DNA of 64,000 nucleotides from Cloeon dipterum (lineage: Eukaryota > Arthropoda > Insecta > Ephemeroptera > Baetidae). A model generated the notes under the pieces. That model saw nothing but the letters and a program-made list of their open reading frames with translations. It made no database searches and had not been told where the DNA came from. The first letter of the stretch is position 1; every line of letters starts with the position of its first letter. This document shows positions 54,682 through 64,000 of the stretch, piece by piece. The stretch is taken from positions 22,127,883 through 22,191,882 of the forward strand of contig NC_088789.1 in the NCBI RefSeq assembly GCF_949628265.1, in the 5' to 3' direction. A program made the position numbers and the translations under genes.

Positions 54682-55986
54682 ATGATGTTTCTTCTGCGAT
54701 TTTTCGCCTCGGCTCTGCTGGTGCAGACCGTACTCGGTGCACCTGAAGGAGTTGTAAGAAATTAATTTATTTTTTAATATTATTTTACTTAAATCGCAAT
54801 TCCAGGGAAAGGACATTACGAACAGCACAAAAGGTATAGTATTTCAACTAATTTTTGCAAATTCAGTTTTGAATAAAATAGCGTCAATCAGGTCTGCGCT
54901 TTACAATTGGAACTTCTGAGTACACGGTCATTCCTCAGTCGGTTAGTTTGGAAATTTCTTTTACCACGCTTATTTTAAAAAATATTTAAACACTATAGTT
55001 CAGTTGGTTCAGTGCTAAATACGCCTGCAAGGAATTGGGAATGGAATTGGTCAGCATAGAAAGTGCAGAAGAAAACACAGCAATCACACAAAATATAGGT
55101 ATGCACCTGGAAATCACAAATAAAATCACATTGGATTAATTTCAACGCATAGCCGAAATCTATAAAAATGAGTATTTCTGGACTTCTGGTGTCCGAATCG
55201 GTACATTCAATGAATACTACTGGGAGTCAACTGGCACTTTCTTTGGGCCCTACACGAACTGGGACAGCACCTCTCCTACCTTTGATGACATGCTGATGCA
55301 CGTCGAATTTAACACGTTCCTCAATCCCGGGGCTGAGATTAAGTGGAATGATTTCTATGCAACTTATGGAAGGATGGCACTTTGCGAACTTCGCGCGCAA
55401 ACCTACGACACATCAGTTAAAAGTCTGACGAATGGTGATTACCAATAAAGCAAACACAAAAATTTTATTTCATTTTTCAGCTAAACCTGGACTGTTCAGA
55501 ATCGGAGATGGATTTTATGAAATTTCTCCTATCAAAGTAATATTAATGTTATCACATCAACCTTAATTAATTTTGTGTCTTAATTTAAGCTACCGTGGTT
55601 CCACGCCAAAAATGACTGTCGCTCCAAAGGAATGGACCTGCTCAGTATCGAAACAGAGGAAGAAAACATTGCACTGATTGCGGCCCTTCGTGAGTTGATC
55701 CTCTTATTTAATTTTCAAATATAATACTTCAATCATGCAACTTTCAGAGGAATATACCGAGAACTTTTGGACTTCTGGAAGTAAGTTCGACACTATAGAT
55801 TATGTCTGGCAGGCAACTGGCCAGCTGATTGCAAACACTTTCACCAACTGGGCCGAAGGAGAGCCTGGCCCTTTTTGCGGTTTGAAGATGAACAACAACA
55901 CCCAAACCCGCCAGTGGATCGGTGCAGATTGTTATGCTGAATCCGAACTGGCTCGATATGTGTGCGAATTCCACCCTCGCAAATAA
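54682..55986 (+). CDS. Secreted dual-domain C-type lectin (lectin 2), eight exons
   Basis: Paralogue of the gene at 37274-38583. Exons: 54682-54753, 54806-54833, 54892-54941, 54999-55098, 55153-55422, 55481-55536, 55590-55689, 55748-55986; 915 nt, 304 residues. Exons 3, 4, 6, 7 and 8 are the same lengths as in lectin 1 (50, 100, 56, 100, 239). A signal peptide ends near VLG at 17-19. Domain 1 (about 35-173) has only C60 and C161 but keeps a KWND motif (147-150). Domain 2 (175-304) has C202-C298 and C269-C287, and EPG where an EPN motif would be. N-glycosylation sequons lie at N30 and N275. The exon 5 donor at 55423 (GTCTGA) is weak; GTGATT at 55435 would add four residues in the same phase but leaves a 46-bp intron. 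A second in-frame ATG follows the first. Probable secreted recognition protein; ligand unknown. Confidence 0.92.
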
Positions 55987-56014
55987 AACTGACACACTGC
56001 ACCATGCAATCTGA

Positions 56015-56020
56015 AATAAA
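56015..56020 (+). promoter_or_regulatory. Polyadenylation signal of lectin 2
   Basis: AATAAA about 29 bp after the lectin 2 stop codon. Confidence 0.6.
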
Positions 56021-59000
56021 CTCTAAGTCGTATTTTTATATTCCTTTTTTATTGTAAATTTTTGTCAAAAAAAATTAATTCATAGTTTTCTATAGTTGTG
56101 ATGACTTTATTTAGAAGAAGGAAGATTAATTTTAAGTTGATTTTGGTGGTTTAAAGTGCATCACAATTGAGGATTTGGGATATTTTTCTTCATTTCTTCC
56201 CCAATTTATTACAGAGGTTTTGCTAATCTCTAACAGATTTCAAACCGATCTTCGTATTGCCAAATAGCAAAAAAATAATTAAAAAATCAGTTGTGTATAA
56301 CATTCCCTCCTCTTTAATGAATAAAAATTACTAATTAATTTTTTGAAAAAACATTGACGACTCCTCAAATTTTAAAATTTAAGTTGTTTTTCTTAAAAAG
56401 CCAAAATTTTGCAATTCTATGCTTATCTATACGGTTTTAAATTGGTTTAACACCGCTTTGGATGGTTTTGGCATCCAAAATTAATATCTCTTTCTTTACC
56501 AAATGCTTCTTTTTTCAAAAATATATTTTAGAGAACCTTGGTTGACCTTTTGTGTTAAACATTTTACCTAGTCGACAGAACTCTTGCAACAATTCAGATC
56601 TTTTTCAAGGGGAAAAAGCCCAGCTGAGTGAAAAATGCATCGCGTATTGTTTTATGCGAATTGGCGTGAAGCGTCGTTGCAGCAGCGGCTGACTGCGAGT
56701 GGTGAAGTGCCTCGACCAGCAGATGATTGAAAGCGCTTTTCGCAGAATAGCCGGAGGAACTGGCCGATAAAACGCCGGATTGATTACGCGCGTTTGTACT
56801 CGGAGCAGCTCAATAAAACGAACGGATTTGAAGGGGCACGGGAATAAAATAACAATTTCATCGGCGAGCGTGCGAGTACGTTGCGTCGTTTTTATCGCCG
56901 CGCGCTCTTTCAATTAACATACTTTTATTGTTATGACGCGAAATTCCTCTGGCTGCTTCTTGTGTGCATATTTTTGATCGAAAAAACACAAGAAGAGGGT
57001 TGAGCAAGCGCGCAGGAATCGCGCGGCGAGATCGGCCGCATGCTGGCATAAATTTAATTATTGCCCGCGCGCAAGTGACAGCAATGCACGCGTGATTAGC
57101 GATAAAATGCCATTCTAATGCGCCTCCTCCTCGCGTGCACGGGCAAAACAACTCTATAAATGGCACACACACACCGAAGCTGTGGATCATCTCTCGAGTG
57201 GCGATAACATTATTTACGCACTTGTGTTCAACAGCACTCATTACAAAATACCTGCTCACTGTCCGAGACCAATTAATATTTTACAAAATTTCCCCTGCCA
57301 GCCCAAGCGGAACGCTGCAGCAGGCGAGAAATGTGCAGCAGTTGCTCTCCTGTTCGATTTTTTATATCTTTTATCTCGGATAACTTGCGTGCATTTTAAT
57401 ATCGCTACTGAAAGAGACAACTAGAGATTGATTTATTGATTGCAATATATAACGTGCAGTTTCGACATTTGTAACAAGTAAATCATTTGCTAATGGCAAA
57501 ATGACGTACGTTGAAATACCGTTTATGAAATTATTTATTTATATTTAAATTTGTTTAATATTTTATTTTTAATAGCGATTGGAAGCTCGTCTAAATTTCA
57601 AAGCTTTATAATTATAGCCTGAACAATTTTAACGTGGTTTGGCCTTGTTTTCTGGTTAACATTGCTGTGTAAGAGATAATTGTACTTATAGCAAAAATAA
57701 AAGTAATTGAGAATTTTGCATCCAGCAGTTAAGTTAAACTTTAGGACCAAAACGCTCATTTAATTTATATTTTAATCAAGATTTTTTGAAGTTTCCAGAA
57801 CCATACAACGGATAAAAAATTTAATAAAGGGGTTTTATTCTAATTTATAGCTTTGATTAAATGTGTCTAAATTTTTTAATATAAAAATTCAATTTTAAGT
57901 AAAATCAAGGTTTCAAACAAAATCATCGATTTTTGTCCTCGCATACCTACAATGTGGATGTTTTGTAGCCGAATATGATCGAGTTTTTCAGTTTTAGCCA
58001 ACAGATTTGATTTCAGTTGATTTTAAGACATCAATTTTGAAATCAGAATAATAATCTTAAAATATTTGATTTAAATCATTGCTTGGAAAATTGTCAGTTT
58101 GATAAATACAAAATTTCCAAGAATTGCCAAATATCTCCCATTTTTGTTGGCAGAGAGCGCTTTTGACACTTTCAATTGTTAACGAATTGTTATTCTGGAT
58201 TATTCCTATATAAATTAAAAGATTTCTGTCTTTGATCTTCTTTTACACTTATTTCCCATCGTAAATTTTACAGTCTATCTGATCAAATCACTCCTGAAAA
58301 AGTACCTTCAACTTTCCAAACTTTTCAATTCAATCCAGAACAATTTCCACCTTACAAACCACGTGAAAGAATGGTGATCACTCCTCGTTTTACTCGTCAA
58401 TAGCCCATTGCAAGGCTACAGAGCGTAATTTCCGCTAATGCAGGTCAAAGGGTTTATTTGTTTTGGTCTCGGCACTACAGATGCTGTGTGTTTGTGAGTG
58501 TCGGCCTGAGCAAAAGCGAAAAGCAGGCATATTTAATGAGACAGGCAGGGTTTGTACGCGTTCGGGCCGTGGCATCAGCATGACTGCAAACACGGCACTA
58601 TTTTGTACTCGCGCTGCGTGTGCTGTGTCTGGCGCGCGAGCTGTTTGTGTTGTTGCCATTTGCATACGGCGGCGACCAACTGGCTCTGCAGGCCGCCTTT
58701 TCGCCGTGCCTCGCTGGCTGGTGGGTGTTATTTGCAAATAAAAATATGTCGAGGATAAATCACGCGTGCATCGCGCTGTTTGTTCAACATATCCGCTGAC
58801 TAATCTGTTGTTGTAATTATCCCGGCCGGCCGCGGCCGCGCCGAGCAGGGCATCTCTCTCTCTCATTCTCTCTCGCTCTATCCTTGCTCTCTCGAAACGG
58901 ACACATTCTCAGATGCTATCGCACCGCTTGTGTACAATTACCTCACTCACTCGGCTGCTTTTTCGGAGTGAGAGATGATGGACCAGCACTCGCCGCTTAA

Positions 59001-60514
59001 GTGTATTTTAGCAGTTCACTTTTCTCTCTCTCACTCTCTGATTTATCTCACAACATGTTTGCTTTATTTCGAGCTGCTGCCCGGCCGAATTTCTGCCCAT
59101 TAAAGCAACTGTAAATAACGTGCACGCTGCATTAAGCTGATCAATCTGCGCGCTATTTTGCAAATTAATATTCATTTGTCATGCCTGCAAGGAGAAACTC
59201 GAGCTGCGCGCGCGATTGTCCAAACAAATGCATGTTTACAAAATTGTAACTAGCTTTTGCGATCGGAGTACTTGATAAAGAGAGCAGCCGTTCACTCGCG
59301 TGTGTTGTCAGTGATTAATTAACGATTTTTCAAAGAGGAAAAAGCATGTCTCTTTTCGTTCACACGTTTCCTCCTCGTCGGATAACATTTTAATCGGATA
59401 AAAATCTGCGCGACGTGTGTGCTGTATGCTGAGTGTAGCTGCAATTGAATTTGGGCCTGGCGGAGCCGCCGGCATCCAGCATCCGTCCATCCATCAAGAT
59501 CGACACAATAATGTTTGGCCTGCGTGGGCGTGGGTGTGCATTATTCTGCTTGTCTCGCGTGGCCCGCCGTGTGCAGATAACGATCCGAGTGCATGTCCAT
59601 CTTTACTCGCTCTGCTACATATGCTAATCAATCAGTGGCGCGGCCCCTTTTCGTAATTATCCTGAATCACTCACTTCATCATAGTATGTACAATCTGCTG
59701 GCTTAGAGAGTGGGTGACGCCTTGAAAGTAACTTACCGCAGCGTGCGAGCGCATGTGTACAGTACATTAAATTAATTCGCCATATAAAGATAGAGAAAGA
59801 GTACATATAGTGACTTATCCGCCATGGTGAGGGAGAGAGAGGTCGATTATTTATTCAAAACTACGGTGATTGATGCGGAGATATCGTTCCTCCTCGCGAG
59901 AAATTTAATTATTCCGCCTGACTCATGGTCGTTTGAAATAAATAGTAAACATGAAGCAAAAATTGCGTTTAACAATAAGATGTGAAAGTAAAATTATAGA
60001 TAGGGACGTCGAAAAAGTATTTATTTAACTGCAATTTGCAGCTCTATTTTGAGCAGAATTTTATACAAAAATGTAAGAATAAAGAGTAAAACTGAATGAT
60101 AATTGTTCACATTTTGCTAGCCAATCAGGTCTAATTAAAGGACCTTTTTACCTGCAAAACAAAAATACAACTCTCGGTAGCTTCCGTCAGGGAAAGTCTA
60201 CCCTGATAAACTCCATGCCTCTTTTTGAAACTATTTCAACGAATCAATTCCTAATTCGTCTTTTACTGGTAAAACCAAAAGATCTCGTGTACTTTTGAGG
60301 CTGCTAATGTTATCTATTAAAAATATTTATTCAGTCTCAAATATGTGGCATGGAATTATTTCCCATTTAAAAATTTATAAAATACCCATGCAGCATATTA
60401 ATTAATTTCCTCAACAATTTGTTGTCTTCTTCGTTACAAAAATTCCAGCGTGTATAATTTCTGTTACATAAGTTTTTTAAAAATTCGGTAAGTACATATT
60501 GAAAGAAAATTTAA
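56021..60514. other. Non-coding region downstream of lectin 2
   Basis: No gene supported. GC-richer blocks lie at about 56640-57420 and 58380-59960, with CTCTCTC runs near 58854-58890 and 59023-59040 and many CAATTA/TAATTA cores. The AT-rich interval 57430-58380 shows nothing distinct. Near 60185-60205 TCAGGG and CCCTGA form a small hairpin. Confidence 0.5.
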
Positions 60515-60800
60515 AATTATTTGAACTGTTGGCTACAGAAAGCATTTAGTTTTGTATGTAATGCAAAAATTTATTCTACAGCGTTCAACAATCAAAAGAG
60601 CTCCTTACTGCACTTTAAATTCGAATTTTGGCAATTTTTTCTCCAAAATTTACGACGCTTGACCACAATTTCATTGCAGATTTCAATTTCTCTCATCAAA
60701 ATCTAACCAGCAACGCTATTTTTGGAGGGAAATAAAATAAGATTTCAAGTAGGGAGACGTTCCTCAACGTTTAAAATGTCTGCTTACTTTGCAGTCACAT
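60515..60800 (+). repeat. Repeat family 1, diverged copy E
   Basis: Same orientation as copies A and B. Landmarks: AAAATTATTTGAACTGTTGG, TTCTCCAAAATTTAC, CTCTCATCAAAATCTAACC and AGATTTCAAGTAGGGAGACG. Strongly diverged, so old. Confidence 0.6.
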
Positions 60801-62804
60801 CTAAAAAAAATACTGTCCTTCCTAAGTCAATTTTGTTTGGTTATTAGTTGTGACAAAAATTTTCGAGATTTTCAATTTTCAATATTAATCCTCTTTCTCG
60901 AGCTATTTAATAGGTAGAAAGATCATTGGCAACAGATGAATATGTGTAATTATGCTAAAAGTAGTTTAAAAATAACAGAAACTGTTGACCCACTGATTGT
61001 TCGTGACGTCACAGTGTCTGGCCGCTCATTATTTCTATATCTGGTGCTTGTCCGACTCATTTCTGACTGCAGACTTAATTAATTAAAAAGAAAAATGATT
61101 TTTTCGGTGCTCAAGTCTTTAATTGAATTCCCAAATCAAATCATCTGCACCGTTTTCGGAACATATTGTCCGATGAACACACCTTTTATGTAAATGAATG
61201 GCCGAGATTTTCTCCCGTTTTGCAATGTTCGCGGATTTCATTGTAAGCCTTTGCCTCGTGGCAATCTATTGTGTGGCAAGACGAGCGCCGTTTTTAGCCT
61301 AAAACCAGGTAAATGCAAAATCACCGCTGTGTCTTTTCAATAAAACGGATTTCGTCAAGGGCCCATAAATTCCTCGTAAAACCACTCGAAAGAATGCAAC
61401 AGACAACAACAAAAATTAGCCAAATTGCTCTTTGTGAAGTGAAGAGGTGAAATTTCGGTTTGTGCGCTGAACGACCGCGAATTCCCATCAACAGCAGCTG
61501 CTCGCACACAGAGCGGCGATATGGGTTTGAAAAGCGAGCTTCTAAACGGGGCCTTAACAGCCGTGCTCTTTCTTTGATCAGCGGGAATCGTGTCGAGATA
61601 AACAAACAAACGCTGCACACACACACACACACACTCACTCACTCACTGAGAGAGAAAGAGATTGAAGCGGTTGTTGTTATGCAGCGAGAGAGTGTGTACA
61701 AGCGAGCGAAAGATGCAAATGATTGAGCTCGGTGAATGCCGAGCGCAGCAGCGTTTTCGTCGAATCTTGATTGGGAAATGTGCTTGCTCATCTAGGCATC
61801 CGCGCGCTGCTCCAAATGCAATTACAAGCGTATTTAGAGACACGGCAGCGCGTCCAGGCCTCGGCCCAGTTCGTGCCAGAGCTGATTGATATAAAACGCG
61901 CGGCGTTTGGCGTTTGCGGCGCTCGCTGCGCGTATGCAGATCGGAAAGCGCCGAGATGCAATCAGCGCCCTTTTGTCACTCCGTCAAGCAAATCGGCCCC
62001 GCGCGGACAACAACAAACGCCGCGTGCCGCCGCCGGTAGCGCCTCTCCAATTTACCATTCGCAACACGGGCGTAATTGCGATTGTGCCACGTCCAGTTCG
62101 CCCACTTGGCGCGCAGATGCAGCCTTCCTGATAAGTGACCGGCACTTTTGAAAAGTTTGATGCCGATTGCCATTGGTCACCACAACTCCAGTCACGCTCG
62201 ATTAAAAAACATTGCGCGCGGCCCAACGTCCTTCGCATAATTAACTCTCCCCAAACATCAGTGACCTCATAATCAGCAGCGACTAAATGCCACAGAGGTA
62301 ATAGACCCTTCACTTCTATGATAGTCGCTCATTTTTTCTTGGAAGAAATCAAACAAAACCTTTTTGAATGGGTAGTTGCAGCCTTGAGTAAAATATAGAA
62401 TTTAAAATATTTCTCAGTTTTGATGCAGAAAATACGAGCGACTTAGGTTGTTTTAAAATATTATGTCATTTTTGCTACTCTTTAATTCTTTGTTACGTAA
62501 ATTTTAACAGGCAAGACACTGGCGATGAGGCCTATGAGAGGCTCAAAAAGTGAGATCTCTAGTACAAGGACGTGCAAGGTTATACAAAAATCTTTAAAAT
62601 TCAATAGTGGCTACCTTAATTTTCGCGCTTTAATTATTTCTCATGAAAACGAGTGCAATGTGAAATAAACCGTGCAGTGTTGGCTTCAACGAGTGTTTGA
62701 TACAATAAATTATTTTAAATCACAAAGAGGAACTCATTGAAGTGTATCTAAACAGCACAGTTTTGAATAACTTATTCAAAGTTGTGCAAATTTATATTTC
62801 AAGA
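60801..62804. other. Non-coding region with GC-richer block at 61.2-62.3 kb
   Basis: No gene supported. A TATA-like GATATAAAA near 61888 is followed by GC-rich sequence without a supported frame. The AC/ACTC repeat lies in this block. Overlapping open frames on both strands lack domains. Confidence 0.5.
61616..61647. repeat. AC repeat followed by ACTC repeat
   Basis: About nine AC units continue into four ACTC units. Confidence 0.8.
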
Positions 62805-62885
62805 CCTGAGAAAATCGGCTCCAAAGTTTGTAAACTAGCCAAGCGGCGCGCAATGTCTTCCTTTTGAAAATCAAGATTAGTTAAT
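62805..62885 (-). repeat. Dispersed repeat family 2, fragment I
   Basis: Contains TGAGAAAATCGGCTCCAAAG, TTTGTAAACTAGCCAAGC and TTTTGAAAATCAAGATTAG, then is interrupted by the MITE at 62904-63040. A family 2 right-end motif (CGGTCCTGATTTCATTATTG) reappears at 63250, so the MITE may have split the copy. Confidence 0.5.
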
Positions 62886-62903
62886 TATTAGCAATATTAA
62901 TTT

Positions 62904-63040
62904 CGTCCTGGTCCCGATAAAATTGCGTAACGTTCAACAAACACCCAAATTTTCACTGTCGAATTGATTGTTGACCTTTTCTTGCAACAAGGAAATTCGC
63001 GTTTTGTTGAAAGTTGCGCAATTTTACCGGGACCAAGACG
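62904..63040. mobile_element. Short MITE with about 40-bp terminal inverted repeats
   Basis: The left arm starts CGTCCTGGTCCCGATAAAAT and the right arm, reversed, starts CGTCTTGGTCCCGGTAAAAT; pairing continues through TTGCG and TTCAACAAA. ATTTCGTC occurs at both borders (62900-62907 and 63041-63048), so the target duplication could be read as 4 or 8 bp. Length is about 137 bp with no coding content. Confidence 0.75.
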
Positions 63041-64000
63041 ATTTCGTCTTTGCAGCGTATAAATTATACCAGCTTAAAGCAGACTGAAATTTCCACCTAG
63101 TATAAATTGTTAGCTAACACTATGTAGCTGAATAGTACATAGTCTTAATTTTATTTTCTAATTGCATTTTGTAACTGTAATAATTATTGTAAGTCTAGGG
63201 TAATTTGAGTGTTTGTAGAGTTACGTTGATCTGAAATTTAACTGTTCCCCGGTCCTGATTTCATTATTGCACATTGTAGAGATAAACTGTTGCTAAATTT
63301 AACAAACTCAATGAATTACAACAATACAAAAGTTTTTAATTGTTGGCCTGTAAGGCTCTACTTTAATTTTCAGGCTGTTTTAAAAATAGTTTAAGATTTT
63401 AATTTTTGAAGAGCAGAAATAGGTGGTTTTGTATTGGTATGTGGAAATAATTTCTACAGTCTAGAATGAGAGAGCAATCAACTGTGCTCAAGATAGATGT
63501 GTCAGCATTGATGAAAATTAAATTGCGATCTCTGACGAACAAAAATATATGCACGCGCGTGTGAGTGTGTACATAATGAGCAAACGTGAGTGTCATTGGC
63601 GCGGGGAATACATCTTGATCTGGCGGCTGAAATTGCAGTTTGGCCCGCTTTGATTAAGGCAACAATGGGCCGGTAATGGCAGTCAGTTTGTTATTGGAAT
63701 TCCATCAGCGGCTCAGCTGGCGGTGAAAACGGCAGCTATTTATTCGTAATCTCGCGAGCATCTAAATAGTGCACCGCTGCTGCTGCTGCTGCTTTCTTGG
63801 TGTGTGTGTGTGTGCTGCCGCGCTCGCATCTCGGCTATAAATCACGCGTGGACCAAAGGAAACGAGAGTGCTGGACTTTGACTGATGCCTCGCCATTATT
63901 TTCCTTATCAGTCGCTGCTACGCTGTGATGCTGTCTGCCTCTGCCCCAGACCGCGGACGGCCGACCGACCGGCCGAATAAACAACTAATATCAATCAGCA
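63041..64000. other. Non-coding right edge of the window
   Basis: No gene supported. AT-rich until about 63540, with a family 2 end motif near 63250, then a GC-richer block to the window edge with GCT and TG repeats and GGCCG-rich tracts. Confidence 0.5.
63776..63814. repeat. GCT repeat and TG repeat
   Basis: Six GCT units, a short spacer, then seven TG units. Confidence 0.8.

Noticed and set aside
55744..55995. 83-codon minus-strand frame opposite lectin 2 exon 8
   Set aside because: Antisense shadow of the lectin exon.

Overview
The window reads as AT-rich arthropod (most likely insect) nuclear DNA. The evidence is GT-AG introns of about 50-86 bp, a TATA box plus an insect-type TCAGT initiator ahead of one gene, arthropod-style secreted C-type lectins, and many short inverted-repeat transposon relics. 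I cannot name the species. No rRNA, tRNA, CRISPR, operon or other prokaryotic structure is visible.

Three intact protein-coding genes and one broken copy are supported. (1) 26262-27778, minus strand: a six-exon gene for ECH1 (delta3,5-delta2,4-dienoyl-CoA isomerase), 303 residues, catalytic acids intact, with a mitochondrial-type N-terminus and a peroxisomal-type AKL C-terminus. Its last intron is enlarged by a 280-bp hAT-type MITE. (2) 37274-38583, plus strand: an eight-exon gene for a secreted lectin with two C-type lectin domains (303 residues). (3) 54682-55986, plus strand: a paralogue with the same eight-exon layout (about 304 residues). (4) 54182-54387: a decayed copy of the last lectin exon, just upstream of the second lectin. 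Both lectins were built by duplicating a three-exon, phase 1-to-1 module. Their upstream regions are rich in GATA-type sites.

The rest (more than 90 percent) is intergenic or possibly intronic to an unseen large gene. It alternates between very AT-rich stretches and GC-richer blocks of roughly 300-1200 bp, which carry TAATTA/CAATTA cores, GA/CT runs and GC-rich tracts. The blocks look like dispersed regulatory islands but carry no reading frame I trust. Mobile-element relics found by reading: hAT-type MITEs (26410-26689; 33759-34002), foldback MITEs (43463-43863; 43981-44153; 47281-47491; 62904-63040), a 2.3-kb element with similar ends and CAATATT-type subterminal repeats (42287-44615), and a dispersed family with GGAATGATAC ends (best copies 8618-9028, 10316-10742, 45041-45461) plus a related diverged family (around 17.0, 48.8, 52.3 and 62.8 kb). 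A 159-bp AG microsatellite lies at 31756-31914.

No functional cluster joins all the genes: ECH1 is housekeeping fatty-acid metabolism, while the lectins are a local tandem family of probable recognition proteins.
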